This document shows positions 44,341 through 53,605 of a DNA stretch of 64,000 bases, piece after piece. The notes under the pieces were generated by a model. That model made no database searches. It saw only the letters and a list, made by a program, of their open reading frames with translations, and had not been told where the DNA came from. The DNA is from Nocardia terrae (GTDB taxonomy: Bacteria > Actinomycetota > Actinomycetes > Mycobacteriales > Mycobacteriaceae), in the NCBI RefSeq assembly GCF_009760405.1, contig NZ_WRPP01000005.1:434001-498000 (forward strand), written 5' to 3'. The translations under genes were made by a program, and so were the position numbers. Numbering within the stretch: the stretch's first letter is position 1; every line of letters begins with the position of its first letter.

Positions 44341-45523
44341 TACCTGGTTCGAGACTGTCGCGGTGGCACAGCGCCGCGCGAAGAAGCGCCTGCCGAAATC
44401 CGTCTACGGCGCGTTGATCGCCGGTTCGGAGAAGGGGCTGACCCTGCAGGACAACCAGACCGCGTTCGGGGAGCTCGGATTCGCGCCCCACGTGGCCGGA
44501 CAAGCCGCGGTGCGGGACCTCTCCACCACGGTGATGGGGCAGGATCTGGCTCTGCCGGTAATGATCTCTCCGGTCGGTGCACAGGCCGTTCACCCTGACG
44601 GCGAAGTGGCCGTCGCACGTGCCAGCGCAGCGCGCGGAACCATCATGGGACTCAGCTCGTTCGCCACCAAGCCCCTGGAGGAGGTCATCGCCGAAAATCC
44701 GCGGACCCTGCTTCAGATCTACTGGTGCGGAGACAAGGACCGGCTCGTCCAGCGCATCGAGCGCGCCCGCGCCGCCGGCGCGGTGGGGTTGATCCTTACT
44801 CTGGATTGGTCGTTCTCCCACGGCCGCGACTGGGGCAGCCCCAGCATTCCCGAGCGCATGGACCTCAAGGCCATGCTTCGCTTCGCTCCCGAAGCCATCA
44901 CCCATCCGCGCTGGCTGATGGGCTTCGCGAAGACTCGGCGCATCCCCGACCTCACCGTTCCGAACATGGTCGATCCCGGAGAGCCCGCGCCGACCTTCTT
45001 CGGTGCGTACGGCGAATGGATGCAGACTCCCCCGCCGTCGTGGGCCGACGTGCAGTGGCTCGCAGAACAGTGGGGCGGCCCCATCATGCTCAAGGGCGTC
45101 ATGCGGGTCGACGATGCCAAACGCGCCGTCGATGCCGGGATCACCGCCATCTCGGTCTCCAACCATGGTGGCAACAATCTCGACAGCACTCCCGCTTCCA
45201 TCCGCGCATTGCCCGCCATTGCCGAAGCGGTCGGCGATCAGATCGACGTTGTTCTCGATGGAGGCGTGCGCCGCGGCAGCGACGTGGTCAAAGCTGTGGC
45301 ACTCGGCGCCAGGGCGGTCATGCTCGGTCGGGCCTACCTCTGGGGCCTCGCCGTGAACGGCCAGGCCGGCGTCGAGAATGTTCTCGATGTCCTGCGCGGA
45401 GGGATCGACTCTGCCGTGCTGGGTCTCGGCCGCTCGAGCGTCCGCGAACTCAGTCCCGATGATTTGGTCATCCCGGCCGGATTCACTCGCGCGCTCGGCA
45501 CTTCGGGCAAGTCCCGGCCTTGA
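44333..45523 (+). CDS. mftD: MftD, premycofactocin synthase (FMN-dependent)
   Basis: 396 residues, alpha-hydroxy-acid oxidase fold. MISPVGAQAVHPDGEVAVARA, SNHGGNNLDSTP (catalytic His) and DGGVRRGSDVVKA are typical of the LldD-like MftD group. It oxidatively deaminates the released dipeptide to give the alpha-keto amide premycofactocin. It is the last gene of the cluster, an unusual place, since mftD normally follows mftC. Confidence 0.95.
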   Translation: MSSTWFETVAVAQRRAKKRLPKSVYGALIAGSEKGLTLQDNQTAFGELGFAPHVAGQAAVRDLSTTVMGQDLALPVMISPVGAQAVHPDGEVAVARASAARGTIMGLSSFATKPLEEVIAENPRTLLQIYWCGDKDRLVQRIERARAAGAVGLILTLDWSFSHGRDWGSPSIPERMDLKAMLRFAPEAITHPRWLMGFAKTRRIPDLTVPNMVDPGEPAPTFFGAYGEWMQTPPPSWADVQWLAEQWGGPIMLKGVMRVDDAKRAVDAGITAISVSNHGGNNLDSTPASIRALPAIAEAVGDQIDVVLDGGVRRGSDVVKAVALGARAVMLGRAYLWGLAVNGQAGVENVLDVLRGGIDSAVLGLGRSSVRELSPDDLVIPAGFTRALGTSGKSRP

Positions 45524-45587
45524 CCATCGAGTAACGAATTCCCTTCTCCGAGAAGGGACTCCACGCGCGACTTGGCTTCGCGACGTT

Positions 45588-45631
45588 ATGACTGTGGCGT
45601 AGGCGGCAGAGGCCGCCTACGCCACAGTCAT
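45588..45631 (+). terminator. Hairpin ending the mycofactocin operon
   Basis: Perfect 20-bp stem (45588-45607 and 45612-45631) with loop AGAG, 65 bases after mftD. No T-run, but stem strength and place indicate termination. A smaller 8-bp hairpin at 45541-45557 lies just before it. Confidence 0.8.
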
Positions 45632-45658
45632 GTCTGATGCCATGACATCCCAACTTGA

Positions 45659-45670
45659 GAACGATCGTTC
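45659..45670. promoter_or_regulatory. GAACGATCGTTC palindrome
   Basis: Perfect 12-bp palindrome 232 bases before the acyltransferase start. The identical sequence occurs before the second transglycosylase (53606-53617), with near copies at 51683, 51794 and 52094. Confidence 0.5.
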
Positions 45671-45901
45671 CCATCATCTAGCCAATCAAGCGACGCGCCA
45701 AGTCCAGCAAGGGAGATGCAAAACCAATGCTTCTGAGCGCCTGTGAGATATGTAATCCCTCGGTCCAAACACCAACGACGTGAACGACCGTGTACTACGA
45801 TTTTCTACATCGGCTCCGCCCGATTTCATAAGCCCCAGACACCGTCGTCGATCGGGCGATGCCGATTCGCCACACCAGGACAGTTCAGTAAGGGGAAGTG
45901 T

Positions 45902-47314
45902 GTGAGCAAGAAGGACGATCGTGTCGAGGACCTCGGGCAGCTGAAGAGCTGGGGCACCAACACCGAACTCAATGCGCTGGAAGCGCTTATGTGGCGCACG
46001 GAGCACCCGCCCGCCTACTCATGGTCCGGCATTGTGCTCGCCGTGCTCGAATCGACTCCGGACTGGGATCGCTTCATCGGCTTGCACGAGTGGGGAACCC
46101 GACTCGTTCCGCGTTTCACCGAACGTGTCGTCGAGCCGTTGGTGCCGGCCGGCCCACCGATGTGGAGCCGAGATCCCGAATTCGACCTGAGCAACCACTT
46201 GCGCAGGGTAATCCTCCCCGCGCCGGCTTCGATGGAACAGCTCCTCGAGTATGCGCAGTCTCAGGGGGTCATTCCACTCGACCGGAACCGGCCCCCGTGG
46301 ATCGCGACGCTGATCGAGGGGCTCCCGGGCGGCCGTTCCGCGTACATGCTGCAGGCTCACCATGTGCTGATGGATGGAGGCTCGGCCACGCAGCTGTTCT
46401 CGCGCATCCTCGGGCGCCACCATCGTCCGAAGTCGATGCCGAATCTGCCTGCTATCCAGAAGCGGCCCCGGTTCTCCAAAATCGACGCCACGCTACGGGG
46501 ATTGGGCGGCCTGGCCCGCACGGTTCCCTCCGCCGTGGTGCGCGGCGGGGAGATCATCACCTATACGGCGCAGCATCCGGATCGCGTACGAGCGTATCTG
46601 GAGTCCACGATGCGAGTCGCACAGCCGGACCTGGTCCCGCCACCGAAGCGCTTGGAACCCGGACCTCGCACCAAATGGCGCTTCGGTATGTTGGAATGCG
46701 GTCTCGCGGAGTTGAAGAAGGCAGGATACAAAGCCGAGGGTACGGTGAACGACGCCTTCGTCGCCGCCATGCTCGGCGGGCTGCGTTTCTATCTGGAATC
46801 CCACGGCGACCTACCCGAGGACCTCCCGATGACCTTGCCGGTGTCGGTCCGGAAGCCGGACGAGGCACTCGGCGGCAACCGGTTCACCGGCGCCTTCCTG
46901 TCCGCACCCTCGAGCGTCACCGACCCGGTCGAACGCATCAAAGAAATCCACCGGCGGGTCGGGGCCGCCCGGAATGAGCCCGCCCTGGACTTCCTCAATG
47001 TGCTGACACCCGCGTTGAACTTCGCGCCATCCGCAGCCGTGAGCTCGGCACTGCAGTCGCTCACGTCCAACGCCGTCTTGATGGCGAGCAGTTGGGCCGG
47101 ACCGGTCGAACCCGTGTACGTCGCAGGCTCGCGTATCCAGGGCATGTATGTCTTCGCGCCGCTGCCCAGCACGTCGATGTGCGCGGCGATGTCCTCGCAG
47201 ATGGGGACCTGCTACATCGGCCTCAATGCCGACGGTGATGTGTTCCCCGATATCGAGAACCTCTGGGAGTGCATGCAAAAGGGCCTCGACGAGGTCGTCG
47301 AGCTCGCGGACTGA
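45902..47314 (+). CDS. Wax ester synthase/diacylglycerol acyltransferase (WS/DGAT)
   Basis: 470 residues from GTG 45902 (AGGGGAAG upstream). The condensing motif HHVLMDG (His153, His154, Asp158) is intact. Such enzymes transfer an acyl group from acyl-CoA to a fatty alcohol or diacylglycerol, making storage wax esters or triacylglycerol. GPVEPVYVAGSRI and SSQMGTCYIGLN near the end are family features. It is monocistronic, between the mft cluster and convergent fdhD. Confidence 0.93.
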   Translation: MSKKDDRVEDLGQLKSWGTNTELNALEALMWRTEHPPAYSWSGIVLAVLESTPDWDRFIGLHEWGTRLVPRFTERVVEPLVPAGPPMWSRDPEFDLSNHLRRVILPAPASMEQLLEYAQSQGVIPLDRNRPPWIATLIEGLPGGRSAYMLQAHHVLMDGGSATQLFSRILGRHHRPKSMPNLPAIQKRPRFSKIDATLRGLGGLARTVPSAVVRGGEIITYTAQHPDRVRAYLESTMRVAQPDLVPPPKRLEPGPRTKWRFGMLECGLAELKKAGYKAEGTVNDAFVAAMLGGLRFYLESHGDLPEDLPMTLPVSVRKPDEALGGNRFTGAFLSAPSSVTDPVERIKEIHRRVGAARNEPALDFLNVLTPALNFAPSAAVSSALQSLTSNAVLMASSWAGPVEPVYVAGSRIQGMYVFAPLPSTSMCAAMSSQMGTCYIGLNADGDVFPDIENLWECMQKGLDEVVELAD

Positions 47315-47400
47315 GCGAGCTGTACCCCACCGTGGGAGCCGCCGGGCGACTCGATGAGGAGCCTCCTGGCGGACCATCCCACAGACCGGTCCCGGCTGGA

Positions 47401-48219
47401 TCAACAGACGCGTTCGCCGTGAGCATAAACGTTCATGGTCTCCCCACGGAGAAATCCGATCAGTGTCAGGCCGGCTTCCCGGGCGAGCTCGATCGCCAGC
47501 GAGGACGGCGCCGAAACCGCTGCGAGCATGGGAATCCCGCTCATCACCGCCTTCTGCACCAGTTCGAACGATGCACGTCCGCTCACCAGCAGCACGGTTT
47601 CCGACAGCGGTAGCCGGTCGCGCTGCAGGGCCCACCCGACGACCTTGTCGACCGCGTTGTGTCGTCCGACATCCTCTCGCACGACGAGCGGGGCTCCGTC
47701 GAGGTCGAACAATCCCGCGGCGTGCAGACCTCCGGTGCTGTCGAAGCATTTCTGCTGGGAGCGCAGCAGATCGGGCAATTGCGCGAGAGTTGTCGCGGAG
47801 ATTCCGAGAACGTCACCGACCAGCGGGAATCGCGTGCGCAGACGGACCGCGTCCATCGATGCCTTGCCGCAGACTCCACACGAGGACGACATATAGAAGT
47901 TCCTGTCCAGACTCAGGTCCGGCACTGGAACGTGCTGCGCCAGTGCGACATCGACGACGTTGTAGGAGTTCACTCCATCGCTTGCGCCACCGCAGTATCG
48001 AACGGTACGGACATCATCACGGCCGCCGATGACGCCCTCGGTGAGTAGAAAGCCTTGGGCGAGTTCGAAATCCGCACCCGGAGTGCGCATGGTGACGGCG
48101 ATCGGCTCACCGTTGAGTCTCAGCTCCATCGGCTGCTCGACGACGACGTTGTCGAGGTTTCGCCGCCGCCCCGCACCACGGATGTGGTTGACCGACACCC
48201 TGGTCGTGATCCGCCCCAT
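47401..48219 (-). CDS. fdhD: FdhD, formate dehydrogenase accessory sulfurtransferase
   Basis: 272 residues. FELAQGFLLTEGVI, the sulfur-transfer cysteines in SSSCGVCGKAS and VREDVGRHNAVDKVVG are FdhD signatures. It transfers sulfur to the molybdenum cofactor of formate-dehydrogenase-type enzymes. Its ATG overlaps the stop of the molybdoenzyme gene (TGATG), its obvious client. Confidence 0.95.
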   Translation of the reverse strand: MGRITTRVSVNHIRGAGRRRNLDNVVVEQPMELRLNGEPIAVTMRTPGADFELAQGFLLTEGVIGGRDDVRTVRYCGGASDGVNSYNVVDVALAQHVPVPDLSLDRNFYMSSSCGVCGKASMDAVRLRTRFPLVGDVLGISATTLAQLPDLLRSQQKCFDSTGGLHAAGLFDLDGAPLVVREDVGRHNAVDKVVGWALQRDRLPLSETVLLVSGRASFELVQKAVMSGIPMLAAVSAPSSLAIELAREAGLTLIGFLRGETMNVYAHGERVC

Positions 48220-50516
48220 CAGCGTGCGCGTCCGACAAGTTTGATCGGAATCGCCTTGGAGACAGGTGTATTCGAGCGTTCCGCGACATGGTCGAGCGGA
48301 ACCAGCGGATTGGTTTCCGGGTAGTACGCCGCCGCGTTGCCGGGCGGTGTGGGATAGGCCACCAAGCGGAAGTTCTCCGCGATGCGTTGTTCCGCGTGCC
48401 CGTCTGGCGCGGTCCATTCAGACACGAGGTCGACTCTGTCGCCCTCTCCGAAACCCAGCCGGACCAAGTCTTCGCGGTTGACGAACAGCACTCGCCGGCC
48501 ACCCTTCACACCGCGATAGCGATCATCGAGGCCGTATATGGTGGTGTTGTATTGATCGTGGCTGCGCAGGGTCTGCAGGATCAGCCCATCGGCGGGAACC
48601 GGCACCCAGTGCAGCGGATTCGTCGCGAAATTCGCCTTCCCGGTATCGGTTTCGAACCTGCGCAGGTCGCGCGGAGGATGCGGCAGAACGAATCCGTCGG
48701 GCTGCCGGACCCGCGTATTGAATTCGGCGAATCCGGGGATCACTCGGGCGATCGCGTCGCGGATGGTGTCGTAGTCCGACGCGAACCGGGCCCACGGCAC
48801 CGAGTGCTCGTGGCCGAACAGTGTCGCAGCGAGTTCGCAGACGATGGCAACCTCGCTGCGCAGGTGCGGACTCGCCGGTCGCAGGCTCCCCCGAGACAGG
48901 TGGACCACCGACATCGAATCCTCGACTGTCACAGCCTGCTTGCCTCCGGGCCGCACATCGCGGTCCGTACGTCCCAACGAGGGCAGAATCAGTGCGGTAC
49001 GGCCATGGACGAGATGGCTGCGGTTCAGTTTCGTGGACACCTGCACGGTCAGGGCGCATCGGCGCAGTGCGGCTTCGGTGGTGGGCGAGTCCGGCGTCGC
49101 CGCGGCGAAGTTGCCGCCCATGGCGATGAATACGCGGGCCCGGCCGTCGCGCATGGCGCGAATCGCGTCCACGGTGTCGTAGCCGTGTTCGCGGGGGGAC
49201 GCGATTCCGAACTCCGCATCGAGTGCGGCCAGAAAGGACTCGGGCATCTTCTCCCAGATGCCCATGGTGCGATCGCCTTGGACGTTGGAATGCCCGCGTA
49301 CCGGGCAGACACCGGCTCCGGGTTTGCCGATCATGCCGCGCAGCAGCAGCAAGTTGACCGCATCGGTGATGGTCGCGACGCCGTGGGTCTGCTGAGTCAG
49401 GCCCATGGCCCAGCAGATGATGGTGCGCCGCGAATTCACCAACTGCGCGGCGGTGTCGGAGATCTGATCCATGGTGAGGCCGGTCGCGGCGATCACCGTG
49501 TCGAAGTCGATCTTGCGGAGGTGCTCGGCATACTCGTCGAATCCGGCGCAGTGGTTTTCGATGAATTCATGGTCCAGGACCCGGCCGGGTTCGCGATCCT
49601 CCGCCTCGAGGATGAGCCGGCCCAGAGCCTGGAACAGCGCCTGGTCTCCGCCGATCCGTATCTGCAGGAACGTGTCCGCGATGGGGATGCCCGATCCGAC
49701 GACGCCGTGCGCCTTCTGCGGATCCTTGAACCGGAGCAGTCCCGCCTCGGGCAACGGATTCACCGCAATGACCTTGGCTCCGTTGGCTTTCGCCTGCTCC
49801 AGGGTGGACAGCATCCGCGGATGATTGGTGCCGGGATTCTGGCCCGCCACGATGATGAGGTCGGCCCCTTCGAGATCGGGAATCGACACCGATCCCTTCC
49901 CGATCCCGATGGAATCGGTCAGCGCGGTGCCCGAGGACTCGTGGCACATGTTCGAGCAGTCGGGCATATTGTTCGTGCCGAACGCGCGGATCATCAACTG
50001 ATAGACGAAAGCGGCCTCGTTCGAGGTGCGCCCGGAGGTGTAGAACACCGCCTCATGCGGGCTGTCCAGCCCGTGCAACTCCTCCGCGATCAGCCGATAC
50101 GCTTGGTCCCAGTCGATCGGCGTGTAATGCGAGGCATCCGGGTACAGCACCATCGGGTGGGTGAGGCGGCCCTGCTGTCCGAGCCAATAATCGGTGCGTC
50201 CCAGCAGATCCCGTACCGAGTGCGTGCTGAAGAATTCCGGGGTGACGGTCCTCCGGGTCGCCTCGTCGGCGACGGCCTTGGCGCCGTTCTCACAGAACTC
50301 GGCGTATTTGCGATGACCCGGCGTCTCCGGCCACGCGCAACCGGGGCAGTCGAACCCGTCGCGCTGATTCAATGCTGACAGCGTTCGCGCCGTGCGCACC
50401 GCACCCATCTGCTCGATGCCCCGGCGCAACGAGACGACGACCGCCGGCACACCCGCCGCGTGGGTCTTTTCGCGCGTGACCACGACATCATTTTCGTCAT
50501 ACGCGAAAGGATCCAT
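48219..50516 (-). CDS. FdhF/YdeP-family molybdopterin oxidoreductase
   Basis: 765 residues, bis-MGD molybdoenzyme. DCSNMCHESSG carries a Cys-His pair at the place of the Sec/Cys-His pair of formate dehydrogenase; GQNPGTNHPRML, INSRRTIICWAMGLTQQ-like and PVRGHSNVQGD are family motifs. The N-terminus has CPGCAWP. YdeP-type proteins are formate-dehydrogenase relatives of uncertain reaction. No separate Fe-S or membrane subunit is adjacent. Coupled to fdhD, which supports a sulfurated molybdenum centre. Confidence 0.9.
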   Translation of the reverse strand: MDPFAYDENDVVVTREKTHAAGVPAVVVSLRRGIEQMGAVRTARTLSALNQRDGFDCPGCAWPETPGHRKYAEFCENGAKAVADEATRRTVTPEFFSTHSVRDLLGRTDYWLGQQGRLTHPMVLYPDASHYTPIDWDQAYRLIAEELHGLDSPHEAVFYTSGRTSNEAAFVYQLMIRAFGTNNMPDCSNMCHESSGTALTDSIGIGKGSVSIPDLEGADLIIVAGQNPGTNHPRMLSTLEQAKANGAKVIAVNPLPEAGLLRFKDPQKAHGVVGSGIPIADTFLQIRIGGDQALFQALGRLILEAEDREPGRVLDHEFIENHCAGFDEYAEHLRKIDFDTVIAATGLTMDQISDTAAQLVNSRRTIICWAMGLTQQTHGVATITDAVNLLLLRGMIGKPGAGVCPVRGHSNVQGDRTMGIWEKMPESFLAALDAEFGIASPREHGYDTVDAIRAMRDGRARVFIAMGGNFAAATPDSPTTEAALRRCALTVQVSTKLNRSHLVHGRTALILPSLGRTDRDVRPGGKQAVTVEDSMSVVHLSRGSLRPASPHLRSEVAIVCELAATLFGHEHSVPWARFASDYDTIRDAIARVIPGFAEFNTRVRQPDGFVLPHPPRDLRRFETDTGKANFATNPLHWVPVPADGLILQTLRSHDQYNTTIYGLDDRYRGVKGGRRVLFVNREDLVRLGFGEGDRVDLVSEWTAPDGHAEQRIAENFRLVAYPTPPGNAAAYYPETNPLVPLDHVAERSNTPVSKAIPIKLVGRAR

Positions 50517-50557
50517 CGCGTCGGCAACTCCTCGTTCGATATTGATGGCAGCGGCCC

Positions 50558-51634
50558 TCAGCTCGCGTTCTGCCGCTGTGCGGCCGATGGGGCGTCGCGC
50601 GCCTGGTGTGCGGCACTATGAGTTCGGCGGGTGAGATTTCGGCGTACCCTACGGGCCACCGAATCTTGGGCAGCGGGAGCAAGGTCGCTGCGAACCGGTC
50701 GGCCGGCCGAGTCCGGTGCACCGATCTCGAGATAGCGATACTCCGAGGTCGAATACGACCGAGCCGGATCGGCCACGAAATTCTGCAGGAGTGCGTTGAA
50801 CGTGGCCGGATCCTCGAGCATCGCGCAGTGACCGACGCCGTCCACCACCGCCAGACGCGCGTCGGGGAGATCGGCCGCCAGCTGTTTGGCCGCCGCGACC
50901 GGGATGATGCGATCTCGCGCTCCCCAGATCAGCAGCGTGGGACAACGGACCGCGGCGGGATCGACCTCGGCAAGCCCGCGAACCGCGGCGAGTAACGTCC
51001 GCACGAGACCTTCCGAATGCATGCCCGGAAGTACCTCAGCGGCAAGTTCCGGCGACAACGACGCCGGATTCACCACCATGCTGCGCAAGATCGCATTCCG
51101 CAGCAAACCCCAACGCACCAGCACGTCCGGAACCTTCGGGATCCCCATGGCGAGGTCGAATGCGGTGAAACCCCGAGTCACCAGCGCCAGCCGAGTCGCG
51201 CTGAATGCAACGCCACCGCCCGACAGCAAGACCAGGCCGCCCACCCGCGCCGGACGGTCGGCGGCGAATCGCAGGGCGATCAAACCACCCATCGAGTGCC
51301 CGACGACCACGACGGACGACAACCGGAGCTGAGTCAGTACCGCGTCAACACTCTCGATATGAGCGTCGATATCGGCTTCGGGCGGTAGGGAATCCGAACA
51401 GCCGAAGCCTGGCAGATCAATCGCGATCACCCGGTGACCGCGGCTGAGGGCCGGCAGATTCTCCAGCCAGGACTGCCAGGACGCGCCCAGCCCGTGCAGC
51501 AGGACGATCGGCCGTCCCTTCCCGATGTCGACGTACCTGATTCGACGCCCGTCATGGTGCAGGTCGCGAACATGCTTCGACCAGTCGATCGTCGTCCACT
51601 CGGCTTCACCCGATCGCGTCCGTACGGAACCCAT
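50558..51634 (-). CDS. Alpha/beta hydrolase
   Basis: 358 residues from ATG 51634 (GAGGAGGTGG upstream). The oxyanion HGLGASWQSW, nucleophile elbow GHSMGG, acid in IWGARDRI and catalytic His in GVGHCAM form the full triad. The last 60 residues are Arg-rich and disordered-looking. The resemblance is to hydrolases acting on ring-cleavage products or esters; the substrate is unknown. It is 41 bases upstream of the molybdoenzyme gene on the same strand, so possibly co-transcribed. Confidence 0.85.
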   Translation of the reverse strand: MGSVRTRSGEAEWTTIDWSKHVRDLHHDGRRIRYVDIGKGRPIVLLHGLGASWQSWLENLPALSRGHRVIAIDLPGFGCSDSLPPEADIDAHIESVDAVLTQLRLSSVVVVGHSMGGLIALRFAADRPARVGGLVLLSGGGVAFSATRLALVTRGFTAFDLAMGIPKVPDVLVRWGLLRNAILRSMVVNPASLSPELAAEVLPGMHSEGLVRTLLAAVRGLAEVDPAAVRCPTLLIWGARDRIIPVAAAKQLAADLPDARLAVVDGVGHCAMLEDPATFNALLQNFVADPARSYSTSEYRYLEIGAPDSAGRPVRSDLAPAAQDSVARRVRRNLTRRTHSAAHQARDAPSAAQRQNAS

Positions 51635-51682
51635 AGCCGGTGCCACCTCCTCGTAGCCTGGCCCCACTCGATTACCGCACAA

Positions 51683-51694
51683 GAACGAACGTTC
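51683..51694. promoter_or_regulatory. GAACG-AA-CGTTC box upstream of hydrolase
   Basis: Palindrome GAACG-AA-CGTTC, 49 bases before the hydrolase start; the related boxes at 45659 and 53606 have AT-TC-type centres (GAACGATCGTTC). Confidence 0.5.
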
Positions 51695-52091
51695 CAATGT
51701 CCGACGGATCCCTCCAAAACTGCCTACCACCATCAAATATCCAGGTAGAGAAGAGATATGCGCCGTTGAGGCCACTTTGTCCAGTCTACAGATGGAACGA
51801 TCGCTTGCAACCATCACGACCCCAACGGGCCGGACCGGAGCAACCGAGCAGGCCCAACGCCACTCTGGCGCGAGTTGATGTGCGCCGCTCAAGCTGCGGC
51901 ACTGTCACCAAAAGTCAACGGTCGTTAACTATCAACCACCGCAGGGTGACATCTGTGACGTCAGTCATATTATTGGGACACGTCAGTCCAAAATATAGGT
52001 CCTGTCGGGTGGCCTACTTCGCACTACCCCGCACCCCGATCACCGAAGCCGATCCACACCCAGGCCGCACAACCCATCCGCGCCGATACAA

Positions 52092-52307
52092 ATGAACGAT
52101 CGCTCCCGCCTGGCGCGCCAAGATCTCAAGTTTCGACGATTCTTCGATCACGGAGGGGTGCGACGAGTACCAGAGTCCAGTTGTGGTGCATGTGGACCCA
52201 GCGACCCGGCCCCGGTGATCTTCGAACCCGACGAACGACCCCGGGCACTGCAGACCATGCTCGAAGTCTGTGCCCGGCTCGAGGGCGCCGACAGTCGCAC
52301 CACCTGA
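52092..52307 (+). CDS. Possible small protein, unknown
   Basis: 71 codons from ATG 52092, with a CGAC pair in the middle (SSCGACGPSDPAP) and APVIFEPDERPRALQTMLEV at the end. There is no visible ribosome-binding site and no recognised family, but the frame is followed by a hairpin 20 bases downstream. The opposite strand is also open for 61 codons. It may not be a gene. Confidence 0.3.
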   Translation: MNDRSRLARQDLKFRRFFDHGGVRRVPESSCGACGPSDPAPVIFEPDERPRALQTMLEVCARLEGADSRTT

Positions 52308-52327
52308 ACAAGCGCTTCGCGCCCGCC

Positions 52328-52364
52328 GAGACCGAGGGCTGGTCGAACGACAGCCCTCGGTCTC
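52328..52364. terminator. Convergent terminator hairpin
   Basis: Perfect 14-bp stem (GAGACCGAGGGCTG at 52328-52341 and its complement at 52351-52364), 9-base loop, just beyond the lipase stop on the minus strand. It probably terminates the lipase transcript. Confidence 0.72.
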
Positions 52365-52392
52365 GCCGCCTACCGGCGGTTCAGGGAACGGA

Positions 52393-53328
52393 TCAGTTGA
52401 CCAGCGGGAGCACCAGGCGACACTGCAGCGGAACCGCGTTCGCGAGGTCGAGGGAATTGCGCACGAGACGGAGTGCGATTTCGTTGTAGATGTAGGTCGT
52501 GTGGTCGCCGTAGTAATCAGCGCACTGATCCTGGATCGCCATGTTCGTCACATTCGGGCCATCAGGCAGGTGCGCGTCGCCGAGTTGCACTACAGAGTCC
52601 GTTCTCGAAACTATCGTCACGTAGCGGACATTCGGTCGCGCCAGTCCACCGGACGCGGTCTCACGCACGAAATCCGAACCCGCCGTGACATCTTGCACCG
52701 CGGGGATAGCCGAGTCGAAGGCTGCGGACACACCCTGATTGCTCGCGATCCACGGCAGAATTCCGTAGACAGCAATTCCGTTGGACGGCGGCGCCACCCC
52801 GATCATGGTGTCGACCTCGTCGGCCCCGCCCAATTGATTGATGTAGTACAGCGGCACCAGCCCGCCTTGCGAATAGCCGACCAGGTCGACCTTCGCCGCG
52901 CCGGTCGCACCACGGACGACCTCGATGAAGTCGCCCAGCTCCCGGGCCGATGACCGCATGCTCCCGACCTGATGCCAGAACGGCGAGCTGATCGGACCCG
53001 ATCCGGATCCGTAGTCCAGCCCGAAAACGCAGTATCCGTCGGCGGCGAGCTGCGGGGAGTACATCGACCAATTCATATACATGTTCCCGAAGGTGCCGTT
53101 CACCAGGACCACCGGATACGGGTGCGCCGCAGCGGGTTTGCAGGAGAAGTCGTTCATCCCGGACGGAATGGCCTTCGGGTTTTCCAACGCATATCGAACG
53201 GCGCTCAGCACATCCCGTTGCGGAGGACCTTGCATAACCGTATTCGGATCGGCATTCGCCGTGGACAAGTTCGTGAGGCCCGATACAAATGCGCACACCG
53301 CCGTCGCGCAGACCTTCAACCGCAGCAT
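52393..53328 (-). CDS. Secreted lipase/esterase (alpha/beta hydrolase)
   Basis: 311 residues. Signal peptide about 1-26 (cleavage near STANADP). PVVLVNGTFGN provides the oxyanion strand and GYSQGG the nucleophile; the Asp and His of the triad should lie in SRTDSVVQ and GDHTTYI. It looks like an actinobacterial triacylglycerol lipase (lipase class 2 type). Several cysteines (FSCKP, YCVF, QCADY, QCRL) could form disulfides outside the cell. A GAGAC-type operator lies 32 bases upstream of the ATG. Confidence 0.88.
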   Translation of the reverse strand: MLRLKVCATAVCAFVSGLTNLSTANADPNTVMQGPPQRDVLSAVRYALENPKAIPSGMNDFSCKPAAAHPYPVVLVNGTFGNMYMNWSMYSPQLAADGYCVFGLDYGSGSGPISSPFWHQVGSMRSSARELGDFIEVVRGATGAAKVDLVGYSQGGLVPLYYINQLGGADEVDTMIGVAPPSNGIAVYGILPWIASNQGVSAAFDSAIPAVQDVTAGSDFVRETASGGLARPNVRYVTIVSRTDSVVQLGDAHLPDGPNVTNMAIQDQCADYYGDHTTYIYNEIALRLVRNSLDLANAVPLQCRLVLPLVN

Positions 53329-53357
53329 CCTCTACCCCCATAGGGTCGACAAGATTT

Positions 53358-53380
53358 ACGAGTCATGAAGTCTCAATATT
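53358..53380. promoter_or_regulatory. GAGAC-type operator of the lipase
   Basis: GAGTC-ATGAA-GTCTC at 53360-53374, within ACGAG-N7-GTCTCAATATT identical in arms and spacing to 38959-38981. The palindrome CTCAATATTGAG (53372-53383) overlaps it. Confidence 0.62.
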
Positions 53381-53605
53381 GAGTTCGAATCGTAGCCCGA
53401 GAGTCGGGAATGTGTCAACGATCACTCACAGCCCGCGCAATGTGAGTGATAGCCAGATGTTGACTTCTGTGATGCAAGCCATATTATGAGATGCGTTGAA
53501 TCAAAATTAATACGCAGGTGAGGCTGGGTCGCCGGACGGTGCGTCCGACCCACCACCCATCGCGGTCGCGCGACCCTGCGATAGCCCGGTTGCTCTGCGA
53601 TTCGT

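Larger units (their letters stand above)
45524..45901. other. Gap between mftD and the acyltransferase gene
   Basis: 378 bases without a gene. It contains the two hairpins at 45541-45557 and 45588-45631 and the perfect palindrome GAACGATCGTTC at 45659-45670. The following 230 bases should carry the acyltransferase promoter and a long leader; I see no reading frame of note there. Confidence 0.65.
51635..52392. other. Long intergenic region with repeated GAACG boxes
   Basis: 758 bases between the hydrolase start and the lipase end. It contains GAACGAACGTTC (51683-51694) before the hydrolase, GAACGATCGCTT (51794-51805), GAACGATCGCTC (52094-52105), one weak ORF (52092-52307) and a hairpin (52328-52364). 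The stretch 51760-52080 has no convincing frame. Confidence 0.6.

Noticed and set aside
48288..50378. 696-codon plus-strand frame opposite the molybdoenzyme
   Set aside because: Exact antisense of a gene with clear molybdopterin motifs; composition typical of high-GC shadow frames.
52126..52311. 61-codon minus-strand frame opposite the weak ORF 52092-52307
   Set aside because: No ribosome-binding site and biased Arg/Trp/His composition; less plausible than the plus-strand frame, itself doubtful.
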